Of a DNA stretch of 64,000 nucleotides, positions 36,275 through 44,454 are shown one piece after another. The notes beneath the pieces were generated by a model. The model saw only the letters and a list, made by a program, of their open reading frames with translations. It was not told where the DNA came from and ran no database searches. The translations under genes and the position numbers were made by a program. The stretch comes from Butyrivibrio sp. INlla16 (lineage in GTDB: Bacteria; Bacillota; Clostridia; Lachnospirales; Lachnospiraceae). The DNA lies in assembly GCF_900104155.1 (NCBI RefSeq), contig NZ_FMYB01000003.1:62001-126000 (forward strand). The letters are read 5' to 3'. Positions within the stretch are counted from its first letter, which is position 1, and the number at the start of each line of letters is the position of its first letter.

Positions 36275-37414
36275 TTAGTACAACGCCTGAACATCCGTTA
36301 TCTCATCATTTTCAATCTTATAGCTCCAGACAGAATGTCCCGGAACCCTGTGCTCCGTAAGATACAAAGTATCCCCAACCCTGGTGATATTGTAGGGAGT
36401 CCCTCCGCCAACAAAATACTCACTGTAAATCTCCTCGTAATCACCGCTTAAAAGCCCGTGAAGATCCTTTGTCCTTATCATGGTGGCTGCATCCTGATTG
36501 CCTGTTATATCGGTAGAAACTGTTATGTAGAAGTATCCTCCATCCTTTCTAAGAGCCACCATTCCCGCCATATCATCCGGGACCTCTATCCTTTCCTTAA
36601 TATCGAAGCTATGCTTATCACACACAAGTATCCCCGATGCCTGTCCGTCAGAGCCTATTCCGGAAACAAAATAAATCTCTTCCCCGTCAATGTAAAACGA
36701 CCTTATATAGGTATCCTTTGTACCCGCATCCCTTATCTCTGTCAGGTACATCTTCGTATCGTCCTCTGCATGCCTGAATATATACATCTCGCCGGTCGTC
36801 GAACTCCATACATAAAAGGCTTTATCCTCTTCATCATAAACTGTATAATGAGGTCTTTTCCCAATATCATTAAAAAGCTGAGTATTTACATAGGAATCGC
36901 CTCTCTTCTCATACACAAGGACTCTGTTATTCTCTGTATCATCAACCAGAATAACGCTGCCATCTCCTGCAATCGTATGAGGCTGCTTTGCTTCTTTAGT
37001 CAGAACCCGCCACTCATTTAGCGGCGCTGTCATATTATAGTTATATATAATTTGATCGTGATAGCAATCCACAATAAACCATTTATCGTCAATCCTAGTA
37101 ACATAGGTCGGAACACTTAATGAAAATTCTGTATTGAAAGCATTCTCACCATCCTGCGAGCTCTGATCGCTTTCTACATCTCCGTTTTGCATCAAAACTT
37201 CCTCAGATTCTTTTAAGTAACCGTCTTCAGGCCTGAAATCCGCAGTTTCAAGTTTATCATCATCTTTCTCAGTATTCTTTATTGTCACCTGTCCATTTCC
37301 CGTTTTACTGCATCCTGCAGCAAGACTTGTACCCAGAAAAATAGAAGGAATCAGCACTATTACAGAAAGTGCCTTATATAATTCAGCTTTTATAAAATTC
37401 TTCTTTATTTCCAT
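36275..37414 (-). CDS. Lipoprotein with beta-propeller-like repeats
   Basis: A hydrophobic signal ends with the lipobox LAAGC (Cys35). The mature part begins with a low-complexity linker, then repeats with a beta-propeller character (VPTYVTRIDDKWFIVDCYHDQI, IAGDGSVILVDDTENNRVLVYE and GGTPYNITRVGDTLYLTEH, each given in parts by my reading). GGGTG lies 5 bases before the ATG, a weak site; an ATG 18 bases earlier has none. At 379 residues it could hold five or six blades. Function is unknown. It lies downstream of a glycosyltransferase terminator and upstream of hisC, with no clear operon. Confidence 0.75.
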   Translation of the reverse strand: MEIKKNFIKAELYKALSVIVLIPSIFLGTSLAAGCSKTGNGQVTIKNTEKDDDKLETADFRPEDGYLKESEEVLMQNGDVESDQSSQDGENAFNTEFSLSVPTYVTRIDDKWFIVDCYHDQIIYNYNMTAPLNEWRVLTKEAKQPHTIAGDGSVILVDDTENNRVLVYEKRGDSYVNTQLFNDIGKRPHYTVYDEEDKAFYVWSSTTGEMYIFRHAEDDTKMYLTEIRDAGTKDTYIRSFYIDGEEIYFVSGIGSDGQASGILVCDKHSFDIKERIEVPDDMAGMVALRKDGGYFYITVSTDITGNQDAATMIRTKDLHGLLSGDYEEIYSEYFVGGGTPYNITRVGDTLYLTEHRVPGHSVWSYKIENDEITDVQALY

Positions 37415-37466
37415 ACTTACACCCAAAAACATATTTATTAGGAATTACGGTGTAATTTCCCATAAG

Positions 37467-37498
37467 ATAAAAAGCTGCTTTTTTTCAGCAGCTTTTTT
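37467..37498 (-). terminator. Intrinsic terminator of the glycosyltransferase gene
   Basis: AAAAGCTGCT pairs with AGCAGCTTTT around an 8-base loop; both sides carry A/T runs, so it may act in both directions. Confidence 0.85.
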
Positions 37499-37563
37499 AA
37501 TAACAAATATAACTCAATGAAAAAGAAATATCTTTTCCCCAAAATAACCTCTTATGAGCTTAT

Positions 37564-38592
37564 TCAACTGGGATCCGGAACTACCCAGTGATTAGCTTCA
37601 TTTTCATAATCCTCCGCCTGCTCGAGATTACCCATCTCACGGTAGCACTCAGCAATCTTATGGAGAGCCATATCTCCTCCGCGGTGAATATCAAGAATCG
37701 GTGAGGTCTCATACGCAGCATTATAATACCAAACTATTGCCTCTACGAGATCTCCCTTGTTTCTGTAATAACTTCCAAGTTCATAGCACATCTCACTTGA
37801 AGGAATGGTCGTGAGATCCTTCAAGGAGTACTTCAGTATCTCCTCAGCTTTCCCATCAATAACCGCTATGTGTGCAAGGACACATGCCGCCTCCTTTATC
37901 TGGTCAAGGTCGCGACCATTGTCCTCAATCGACTCCTCGAAGAACTCCTTGGCAAGCATGAAGTCCTCATCCGTTCCAACCATGTAAAGTTCTCTGGCAT
38001 ACATGTTGTGAAGGCGCTTACTAATGTACTCACCTTCTCTGATAGCCCTTCTGAAAGCAGCCAGATCTCTCTGTCCATGATCTTCTGTCGGATTGTGCTT
38101 AATCTCAACTTCACTGTTGCAGACAGTGGAATCGAGCTTTATCATCTCATGGATCGGATCGTGCCACACATATTTACGAATTCTTCTGAAAAGCTTAGGT
38201 CTAAGCTCTCTGTCATAATTATATACAGTATTATGGCTAAGCTGATTGCAATAATACATCTGAACAACATCAATATTCAGCTCATCAATATCCTCTTTGA
38301 GCTGTCTGAAGCGTTCCTGGTTTTCCTCGTCTATCGTCTCATCAGCATCCGCAGAATAGATGAAATCACATGTAGCCTGCTCAAAGGAATAGTTCCTGGC
38401 ATCCGAAAAGCTGCCGGTCCATTCAAAATCAAACACCTTGGCCCCATAAGATTCCGCAATCTCTTTGGTCCTATCAGTTGAACCGGTATCAACGATGATC
38501 ATCTCATCAACAAGATCTTTCAGACAATCCAGACAGGTAGCCAGTTTATCCTCTTCGTTCTTAACGATCATACACAAGCTTACAGTAATCAT
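37564..38592 (-). CDS. GT-A glycosyltransferase (family 2) with C-terminal TPR region
   Basis: The N-terminal domain starts VSLCMIVKNEEDKLATCLDCL and continues with MIIVDTGSTDRTKEIAESYGA and a DxD-like YSADADETID (about residues 96-105), typical of GT2 enzymes that transfer from nucleotide sugars. After about residue 215 the helical part looks like TPR repeats (LGSYYRNKGDLVEAIVWYYNAAYE and IAECYREMGNLEQAEDYENEA, split here). This combination is common in clostridial protein- or glycan-glycosylating enzymes, some linked with flagellin or surface glycosylation. GAGGG lies 7 bases before the ATG. Length 342 is normal. Substrate unknown. Confidence 0.88.
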   Translation of the reverse strand: MITVSLCMIVKNEEDKLATCLDCLKDLVDEMIIVDTGSTDRTKEIAESYGAKVFDFEWTGSFSDARNYSFEQATCDFIYSADADETIDEENQERFRQLKEDIDELNIDVVQMYYCNQLSHNTVYNYDRELRPKLFRRIRKYVWHDPIHEMIKLDSTVCNSEVEIKHNPTEDHGQRDLAAFRRAIREGEYISKRLHNMYARELYMVGTDEDFMLAKEFFEESIEDNGRDLDQIKEAACVLAHIAVIDGKAEEILKYSLKDLTTIPSSEMCYELGSYYRNKGDLVEAIVWYYNAAYETSPILDIHRGGDMALHKIAECYREMGNLEQAEDYENEANHWVVPDPS

Positions 38593-38683
38593 AAATTATC
38601 CCTCATAATCTGCGAAATACCGACAATATTTCACTTATATATTACTCAAAAAGAAAATTAATGTCAATGCGTCCGGTCCCACA

Positions 38684-38750
38684 CGAAAACATATCCGGCC
38701 CCAATCTCGTTAAGCAAGCTTATAATCGATTGGTTCCGGATATGCTTTCG
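38684..38750. repeat. Dispersed long-stem hairpin, copy C
   Basis: A 23-position stem (CGAAAACATATCCGG... with CCGGATATGCTTTCG, three mismatches) and a 21-base loop that starts TCGTTA and ends TATAATC. The AATCTCG..AATCGATT inner part matches copies A and B. No T-run on the minus strand. Confidence 0.65.
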
Positions 38751-38763
38751 CTTGAGACCTATA

Positions 38764-40194
38764 TCATTGGACATACCCCTCATCATTGATGGATACACCT
38801 ACGGACATTTCACGCATGTGGTTAAGGATTGCGGTTTTTCGTTCGCCTGTGGCTTCGTTAACTGTACAGCCGCTTTGAACACAGGGCACGAATTGCAGAC
38901 CTGTGTGTCCGTCGGTATAGATATTAACGCGTAGAAGTCCTGTATTAAGATCCTTGGAATTAAACAAAAAATTACCAAGACTATATATAACCGGAACGCC
39001 ATCTATATATCCTATTTTCTGTAATATATGCGGATGAGCTCCAACTATCAGATCCGCCCCTGCTGCAACAATCTCCGGTCCCTGTTTCTGTTGCCACCAG
39101 TCAATAGTTTCATCATTCTCAGTTCCCCAGTGGATACATACTATCGTATATGCACCGGCAGCCTTTGCCTCCTTAATTCGACTAAGGAGCTTTGTTATAT
39201 CAAGACATCTGAAAACTCCGGGCGATGTATCTGTGGCACCTCTTGTGTCAGGATTGTCTATCCTTTCAATCTCTGTAGCGGATATAATGGCTATTTTTAT
39301 ACCATTACTCGACGTGTAGTAAACAGGATGTGAAGCCTCCTCAAGATTGGCGCCTGCGCCTATTCTGGCAACCCCGACACTATCTAAGGTGGAAAGTGTA
39401 TCAAGAAGCGCCTGCTCCCCATGGTCATATGCGTGGTTGTTTGCGAGTGTAGCTACATCAACTCCCATCTGGTTAAGCAGCGCTGCCGATGACGGATCAG
39501 CCCTAAAGGTAAAGGTCTTTCCTTCTATCGGAGTTCCTCTGTTGGAATATGGAAACTCGTTATTTACTACCATAATATCGGCACCGCGCATATATGAAAG
39601 AAGGCTTCCACCTATCACACCCTCTATTCCGCCTCCATTCTGGCGGATTTTGTTCATAATTGCATACCCCGAGTCAAAGAGGATATCTCCTGCAAAGGCA
39701 AGGGAGACATAATCCGAGTTGGCTGGCGTTATATTGTACTCCCAATTTGCTCCTGAAATATAAGTTTCTCCTGTACTCTCCACAGCCTCTCCAGCGTCAT
39801 CTGTTCCTTCGCTGCTCTCATCATTCTGGGATTCATCTCCACTCTCTCCGGAACCTTCCGCTGTTTCTTCACCCGCAACAATCTCAGTATCATTTTCACC
39901 ATCAGCAAGAGCGTTATCCGCTGCGGTAGCCTCACCCTGCAGACTAACATCCGCAGTTCCACCTATATCATCCGAACGCTTCTCTGAAAACGGAAGCCTT
40001 GCAGCTACTGTCTCCTCTTCAAAAACATCCGCTTCTACAATTTTTGTAGTCTTCCCTGCTTTCATGCTAAGAAGTGCAACTCCACCGATTGAAACAGTAA
40101 CTAAAAAAGCGCATACAAAAGCTATTACAGCCTTGTTTGCACCTGTAAAAAATCCGGTTTTCTCATTTTGATAGTCTAATTGTTCTTTTTTCAT
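38764..40194 (-). CDS. CapA family protein (metallophosphatase-like, poly-gamma-glutamate/capsule type)
   Basis: One N-terminal membrane helix (about residues 25-45) is followed by a long Glu/Ser/Gly-rich linker (about 60-150) and a CapA domain. Family motifs are FAGDILFDSG, VVNNEFPYSN, TLANNHAYDHG and IVGAHPHILQ, with the His and Asp residues of a metallophosphatase fold. CapA proteins act in poly-gamma-glutamate or capsule systems, but other substrates are possible. At 476 residues the linker makes it long. The ATG has only a weak upstream site. No capB or capC adjoins it. It is upstream of the TPR glycosyltransferase and may belong to surface polymer functions. Confidence 0.88.
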   Translation of the reverse strand: MKKEQLDYQNEKTGFFTGANKAVIAFVCAFLVTVSIGGVALLSMKAGKTTKIVEADVFEEETVAARLPFSEKRSDDIGGTADVSLQGEATAADNALADGENDTEIVAGEETAEGSGESGDESQNDESSEGTDDAGEAVESTGETYISGANWEYNITPANSDYVSLAFAGDILFDSGYAIMNKIRQNGGGIEGVIGGSLLSYMRGADIMVVNNEFPYSNRGTPIEGKTFTFRADPSSAALLNQMGVDVATLANNHAYDHGEQALLDTLSTLDSVGVARIGAGANLEEASHPVYYTSSNGIKIAIISATEIERIDNPDTRGATDTSPGVFRCLDITKLLSRIKEAKAAGAYTIVCIHWGTENDETIDWWQQKQGPEIVAAGADLIVGAHPHILQKIGYIDGVPVIYSLGNFLFNSKDLNTGLLRVNIYTDGHTGLQFVPCVQSGCTVNEATGERKTAILNHMREMSVGVSINDEGYVQ

Positions 40195-40257
40195 ACCTAT
40201 AGCGCAGAGAATAACTCCCTGTTCGTCTCCTCGCTTCTAGAATAGCATATTTACAAA

Positions 40258-40290
40258 GAAAAAGCACAAAATCTTGCGATTTTGTGCTTT
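40258..40290 (-). terminator. Intrinsic terminator of rplA
   Basis: A 13-bp perfect stem (AAAGCACAAAATC with GATTTTGTGCTTT, loop TTGC) followed on the minus strand by TTTCTTTG. It shows that rplJ-rplL do not follow rplA here. Confidence 0.88.
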
Positions 40291-40319
40291 CTGATAACAT
40301 CATATTGGTATATAACTTA

Positions 40320-41009
40320 TCAATACTTGTTTGATACAACCTTGACACCAGGGCCCATTGTTGTAGCAAGTGAGATGCTCTTAAGGTACTGACCCTTAAC
40401 TGTTGAAGGCTTAGCCTTAACAATAGCATCCATAAGAGCTGTGTAGTTCTGCTCAAGCTGCTCTTCTGTGAAAGATGCCTTTCCGATAGGGCAGTGGATG
40501 ATGTTAGCCTTGTCAAGACGGTACTCAATCTTACCAGCCTTGATATCGTTGATAGCCTTTGTAACATCCATTGTTACTGTACCAGCCTTCGGGTTAGGCA
40601 TGAGACCCTTAGGTCCAAGAACCTTACCAAGACGTCCTACAACACCCATCATATCAGGTGTAGCAACTACAACATCAAAGTCAAGCCAACCTTCGTTCTG
40701 AATCTTAGGAATAAGCTCCTCGCCACCTACATGGTCAGCGCCGGCAGCCTGTGCCTCGTCAAGCTTTGTTCCCTTAGCAAATACAAGAACCTTAACAGTT
40801 TTACCTGTTCCGTGCGGAAGAACAACCGCACCACGGATCTGCTGATCCGCATGACGACCGTCGCAGCTTGTACGAATGTGTACTTCAACAGTCTCATCAA
40901 ATTTTGCAGTAGCAGACTTCTTTACTAAAGAGATTGCTTCTGCAGCTTCATACTGCTGTGCTCTGTCGATGAGCTTAGCAGCTTCAACATACTTCTTTCC
41001 GTGTTTCAT
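40320..41009 (-). CDS. rplA: 50S ribosomal protein L1
   Basis: Binds 23S rRNA at the E-site stalk and usually represses translation of its own mRNA. The 229-residue length and the text [43 protein letters not shown] (split here by reading) and [20 protein letters not shown] are typical. GAGGA lies just before the ATG. It follows rplK after 14 bases and ends the rplK-rplA unit, with a terminator directly downstream. Confidence 0.99.
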   Translation of the reverse strand: MKHGKKYVEAAKLIDRAQQYEAAEAISLVKKSATAKFDETVEVHIRTSCDGRHADQQIRGAVVLPHGTGKTVKVLVFAKGTKLDEAQAAGADHVGGEELIPKIQNEGWLDFDVVVATPDMMGVVGRLGKVLGPKGLMPNPKAGTVTMDVTKAINDIKAGKIEYRLDKANIIHCPIGKASFTEEQLEQNYTALMDAIVKAKPSTVKGQYLKSISLATTMGPGVKVVSNKY

Positions 41010-41023
41010 CTCTTAGTCCTCCA

Positions 41024-41449
41024 TCAGTCTTCTACTACAACACCCATACTGCGTGCAGTTCCAGCGATCATGCTCATAGCACCTTCGATATCAACTGCAT
41101 TCAGGTCAGGCATCTTTGTCTCTGCAATTTCTCTGATCTTATCCTTAGAAATTGTTGCAACCTTGTTCTTGTTCGGAACACCAGAAGCCTTCTGGATGTT
41201 GCATGCCTTCTTGATAAGAACTGCTGCAGGCGGAGTCTTTGTGATGAATGTGAAACTTCTGTCTGCATAAACTGTGATGACAACAGGAATGATGACATCA
41301 CCCTTGTCAGCTGTCTTAGCGTTGAACTGCTTTGTGAACTCAACGATGTTTACACCATGCTGACCAAGTGCCGGTCCAACCGGGGGTGCTGGTGTTGCTT
41401 TACCAGCCTGGATCTGTAACTTAATGTATCCTTCGACTTTCTTTGCCAT
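41024..41449 (-). CDS. rplK: 50S ribosomal protein L11
   Basis: Stalk-base protein. The start is [13 protein letters not shown], with AGGAGG 7 bases upstream. The [16 protein letters not shown] segment, where L11 binds rRNA and thiostrepton acts, is intact. 141 residues is the standard length. The frame remains open 41 codons further upstream, but that part lies in the untranslated leader and lacks homology. It has a promoter and leader hairpin of its own, after nusG. Confidence 0.99.
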   Translation of the reverse strand: MAKKVEGYIKLQIQAGKATPAPPVGPALGQHGVNIVEFTKQFNAKTADKGDVIIPVVITVYADRSFTFITKTPPAAVLIKKACNIQKASGVPNKNKVATISKDKIREIAETKMPDLNAVDIEGAMSMIAGTARSMGVVVED

Positions 41450-41547
41450 AATGGCACCTCCTAGAAATAATGTGGTCAGGCGCATTCCATGTGCATTTCC
41501 GCGCTCTCGTATGAAAGCAATACACAAATGCTCCCACTCCAGTTCCC

Positions 41548-41577
41548 ATGAATTGAAATATCTTAATTTCAACTCAT
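41548..41577 (-). promoter_or_regulatory. rplK-rplA leader hairpin
   Basis: ATGAGTTGAAAT and ATTTCAATTCAT form a 12-bp stem with one G-T pair and a 6-base loop, at the predicted transcript start. It may help form the site where L1 represses the operon, as is known in other bacteria, but I did not recognise the full L1-binding consensus. Confidence 0.5.
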
Positions 41578-41581
41578 CTAT

Positions 41582-41610
41582 ATATAGTAGATTGCTCTAC
41601 AATATACCAA
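41582..41610 (-). promoter_or_regulatory. Possible promoter of rplK-rplA
   Basis: On the minus strand TTGGTA, 17 bases, CTATAT. It lies just after the nusG stop and would start the transcript at about 41575. Confidence 0.45.
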
Positions 41611-41622
41611 AATTATTATATA

Positions 41623-42276
41623 TTAGCTTGTCACCTTACGAACTTCTGAGAAACCAATCTCAACAGGTGTCTCTCTGCCAAACAGATTAACATTGATTGT
41701 AGCACTCTGTTTACCGAAGTCCATACGCTGCACGATACCAACTGTACCGTTCCATACGCCGGCAACAACAGCAATCTCATCGCCTACACCGAAATCGACA
41801 GTCATATTCTCTGTCTTGATTCCAAGCGGCTTGATCTCTGCATCTGACAGCGGCACTGGCTTACTTCCGGGTCCTACAAAGCCTGTAACACCTCGGGTAT
41901 TACGAACCACATACCATGTCTCGTCATTCATGTCCATGTTTACAAGAACATAACCGGGGAACATCTTACGGCTTACTGTCTTACGTGCGCCATTCTTCAT
42001 CTCAACAACATCCTGAAGCGGTACACGAACCTCAAATATCTGATTCTCAAGATGACGGTTCTCAATAGTCTTCTCAAGGTTAGCCTTAACCTTCATCTCA
42101 TAGCCTGAATATGTATGAACAACATACCAATGGGCATTCTCATGAGCAGGAGCCTCTGCGGATTCCTCACTGCCTTCAGCAGTCTCGTTTACAGCTTCAG
42201 CAGCCTCGTTAGTGCTCTCCTCTGCTGATCCCATAGTCAGATCGAGTTCATTTTCATTCTGCATCTCTTCTGCCAT
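41623..42276 (-). CDS. nusG: Transcription termination/antitermination factor NusG with acidic N-terminal extension
   Basis: Links RNA polymerase to pausing, termination and coupling with ribosomes. The NGN domain starts about residue 49 with HWYVVHTYSGYE and includes MFPGYVLVNMDM. The C-terminal KOW-type domain reads VAGVWNGTVGIVQRMDF. At 217 residues it is about 40 longer than usual because of a Glu/Asn/Ala-rich N-terminal extension. GGAG lies 4-5 bases before the ATG. It follows secE after 9 bases, as in most bacteria. Confidence 0.97.
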   Translation of the reverse strand: MAEEMQNENELDLTMGSAEESTNEAAEAVNETAEGSEESAEAPAHENAHWYVVHTYSGYEMKVKANLEKTIENRHLENQIFEVRVPLQDVVEMKNGARKTVSRKMFPGYVLVNMDMNDETWYVVRNTRGVTGFVGPGSKPVPLSDAEIKPLGIKTENMTVDFGVGDEIAVVAGVWNGTVGIVQRMDFGKQSATINVNLFGRETPVEIGFSEVRKVTS

Positions 42277-42285
42277 AACACTCCT

Positions 42286-42507
42286 TTATCCAATCTTGGT
42301 GATGAAGTTAATCAAATAACCAAAAGCATAGTCAAACACAGCTATAAGAGCACCAATAATAACAGAAATGATAACTACAGCCGTTGTCTGCTTGTAAATA
42401 TCCTCTCTTGTAGGCCACTTGATCTTATTGAACTCAGCCTTAATACCCCTAATAAAAGCAGATACTTTGCTCTCCTGTGCATTCTTTGCAGCATTATTTT
42501 CGCTCAT
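42286..42507 (-). CDS. secE: Preprotein translocase subunit SecE
   Basis: Short single-pass Sec translocon subunit. After a polar N-terminus the text KAEFNKIKWPTREDIYKQT precedes one membrane helix (about residues 42-64), the expected SecE order. 73 residues is typical of Bacillota SecE. GGGAG lies 10 bases before the ATG. It lies between rpmG and nusG. Confidence 0.96.
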   Translation of the reverse strand: MSENNAAKNAQESKVSAFIRGIKAEFNKIKWPTREDIYKQTTAVVIISVIIGALIAVFDYAFGYLINFITKIG

Positions 42508-42561
42508 ATCAACTAAACTCCCTTCAACTCAAGGACTTCCTCTACCTATATTATAGTAGAA

Positions 42562-42711
42562 TTACTTTGTCTCCTTGTGCGGTGTGTGCTTTTTGCAGAA
42601 AGGGCAGTACTTCTTGATCTCCATTCTGTCAGGATGTGTCTTCTTATCCTTTGTTGTGTCGTAGTTACGGTTTTTGCACTCTGTGCAAGCAAGTGTGATT
42701 CTTGTACGCAT
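42562..42711 (-). CDS. rpmG: 50S ribosomal protein L33
   Basis: A 49-residue protein, [17 protein letters not shown] at the N-terminus, with two CxxC pairs (Cys9/Cys12 and Cys36/Cys39) that bind zinc, so it is the zinc (C+) form. GGAGG lies 9 bases upstream of the ATG. It is the first gene of rpmG-secE-nusG. Confidence 0.97.
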   Translation of the reverse strand: MRTRITLACTECKNRNYDTTKDKKTHPDRMEIKKYCPFCKKHTPHKETK

Positions 42712-42762
42712 TGTTCATTCCTCCGTGCGTTATTCTAAAAGGTTTACCGCCTATTTTAAGGC

Positions 42763-42823
42763 ATAAAAAAAAGACCTAAATTTCTGTCGCTTGTACAATA
42801 TAGCATAGGTCTCCTGCTGAGTC
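42763..42823 (-). promoter_or_regulatory. Promoter of rpmG-secE-nusG nested in an inverted repeat
   Basis: On the minus strand TTGACT (42818-42823), exactly 17 bases, TATATT (42795-42800). The spacer contains AGACCTA, and TAGGTCT followed by TTTTTTT lies at 42763-42776, in the transcribed leader. The pair forms a terminator only in RNA that started further upstream. The core AGACCTRTGCTATAWT is almost the same as in the tig promoter. Confidence 0.7.
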
Positions 42824-42898
42824 AACATCTTTTTATAAATTATCTGCTATATGCACCTACTTATAATACAACCGTTAACGTAATCGGTCAATTAGTAA

Positions 42899-42934
42899 AT
42901 ATTCTTAACCGACTTTCTTCTATTTTAAGAATAT
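42899..42934. promoter_or_regulatory. Perfect inverted repeat upstream of the FliD-like gene
   Basis: ATATTCTTAA and TTAAGAATAT, a perfect 10-bp inverted repeat with a 16-base spacer, just upstream of the predicted promoter. It could be an operator or weak hairpin. The rest of the 42712-43076 gap holds the two divergent promoters and the leader, and no gene. Confidence 0.45.
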
Positions 42935-42950
42935 GTTTATACTTATTTAA

Positions 42951-42980
42951 TTGACGCTATTGACTAGGTGATGATAATGT
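42951..42980 (+). promoter_or_regulatory. Possible promoter of the FliD-like gene
   Basis: TTGACG, 18 bases, TAATGT, giving a leader of about 90 bases. No flagellar sigma-28 promoter was recognised. Confidence 0.45.
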
Positions 42981-43020
42981 TAAGGTAATAAAACATGTCT
43001 TTGTATGCCCTCGTGTCGGT

Positions 43021-43076
43021 TGCCAAAGGAATGGCAGAAGCACTCGCACGACATCAAGGAAGAAAGGAGGGGCAGC
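43021..43076 (+). promoter_or_regulatory. Predicted CsrA-binding leader of the FliD-like gene
   Basis: TGCCA-AAGGAA-TGGCA (43021-43036) is a 5-bp hairpin that displays GGA in its loop, the preferred CsrA target. Two more GGA sites follow (TCAAGGA and AAAGGAGG), the last being the ribosome binding site. CsrA would block translation there. Confidence 0.55.
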
Positions 43077-44372
43077 ATGGCAGGCATTAGTGTTAATGAA
43101 GCTTATAATCATTTCGCGTCAACATACGTCGCAAAAGAGAATGCGAATGTAGACAAGCATAAGAAAAGCGAACTGCAGAGTGTCTACAAATCCATCGCAC
43201 GGATCAACAGAAAATCCCCTCTTCATGTTTTAAAACAGGATGATAATGCTCAGGCTGAGGCCGTGGGCATTAAAGAGCATGCCCGCACTCTTAGAAGTCA
43301 GCTGGATGCGATCAGCGGCGAGGAAGATGCAGCTCTCAGCAAAAAGTCAGCTATTTCATCAAATCCGGATAAGGTAGCTGTTGAATATGTAGGAAAAGGA
43401 CAGGGGACCACCTCCGAATTTACAATAGGTGTTGATCACCTTGCCACAAATCAGATCAATGCAGGTCATTTCCTCGTACCCGATGAGGAAGTTGCACTTC
43501 CCAAAGGAAGCTACGCATTCAATGTAAGCATAAACGGTCATGACTACGAATTCCAATACAGCATTCGGGATGGCAACACCAATCATGATATTCAGGCAAA
43601 ACTGTCCCGTCTTATTAATAAAGCAGGTATCGGACTTATTGCCGGAATGCAGGAGGATGCACAGGGACGAACCACACTGATTATCGGTTCGAGTGATACC
43701 GGTCTTAAACCCGGACATACACATCGCTTTGAAGTAAGTGAATCTCAAATCTCAGAGAATCCGCACAGTGTGTCCTATTTCGGACTTAACCTGATAGCAC
43801 AGGAACCCACAAACGCACATTTTTATCTGAATGGCACGGAGCATAGCTCCTCTTCCAACAGATTTACGGTTGGAAATGAATTTGATATTACTCTTCGCGG
43901 TGCAACTGAACCGGGTAATCCTATAACAATCAGCATAGAGGATGAAAATGACGCTCTCGTAGAAAATGTCCGTTCACTTATAAACGGTTACAATGGATTT
44001 ATAGACAGTGTCAGCGATGTTCATGATGCAGGATTCAAGAGTACCAAGCTGGTTGGAGAAACCATAGCAATTGCCGAAAAGCATCTGCTAAAAATGGATG
44101 ATTATGGTATTTCTCTGAATGAAGAAGGACGAATCGACTACGATTCAGGGCTCTTGAGAGAAAAATCAGCAAAAGGTCCTCCCAAGGAAGTCCTACATCC
44201 ACTCATGGATTTCGCAAAAGCGCTTATCCAAAAGACTGATGAAATATCCATAGATCCGATGAAATACGTGGAAAGACCCGTATTCAATTACAAGGATCCG
44301 CACGGCAGCAACACACCGTCGCCCTATATCACAAGCGAATACAGTGGTATGATGTTCAACAATTATTGTTAA
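43077..44372 (+). CDS. FliD-like flagellar filament cap/hook-associated protein
   Basis: The 431-residue protein has a polar, helical N-terminus and a C-terminal part that matches the FliD C domain pattern: ITLRGATEPGNPITISIEDENDALVENV followed by LINGYNGFID (shown in parts). FliD caps the flagellar filament and is exported by the flagellar secretion system. No other flagellar gene adjoins it, and the N-terminus lacks the usual FliD signature, so it may be a divergent second cap protein, as in other Lachnospiraceae. I start at the ATG with GGAGGGG just before it; an in-frame ATG 72 bases upstream lies in the leader. Plus strand, convergent with glf. Confidence 0.65.
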   Translation: MAGISVNEAYNHFASTYVAKENANVDKHKKSELQSVYKSIARINRKSPLHVLKQDDNAQAEAVGIKEHARTLRSQLDAISGEEDAALSKKSAISSNPDKVAVEYVGKGQGTTSEFTIGVDHLATNQINAGHFLVPDEEVALPKGSYAFNVSINGHDYEFQYSIRDGNTNHDIQAKLSRLINKAGIGLIAGMQEDAQGRTTLIIGSSDTGLKPGHTHRFEVSESQISENPHSVSYFGLNLIAQEPTNAHFYLNGTEHSSSSNRFTVGNEFDITLRGATEPGNPITISIEDENDALVENVRSLINGYNGFIDSVSDVHDAGFKSTKLVGETIAIAEKHLLKMDDYGISLNEEGRIDYDSGLLREKSAKGPPKEVLHPLMDFAKALIQKTDEISIDPMKYVERPVFNYKDPHGSNTPSPYITSEYSGMMFNNYC

Positions 44373-44390
44373 CAGTCCGTTCAAATAACA

Positions 44391-44447
44391 AATAGGTGCA
44401 CACTAAATCTCGTTGCTTACGCATAATCGATTTATTGTGCACCTATT
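44391..44447. repeat. Dispersed long-stem hairpin, copy B (bidirectional terminator)
   Basis: A 19-bp stem (AATAGGTGCACACTAAATC with GATTTATTGTGCACCTATT, one mismatch) and a 19-base loop containing CTTACGCATAAT, as in copy A. It lies between convergent genes and is followed by TTTTTATTTT on the plus strand. Confidence 0.85.
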
Positions 44448-44454
44448 TTTATTT

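Noticed and set aside
37870-38481. A 203-codon plus-strand frame opposite the glycosyltransferase
   Set aside because: It overlaps a well-supported GT2 gene and has no recognisable content.
41450-41572. N-terminal extension of rplK by 41 residues
   Set aside because: It lies in the leader with hairpin and lacks similarity to L11; the internal ATG has an ideal AGGAGG.
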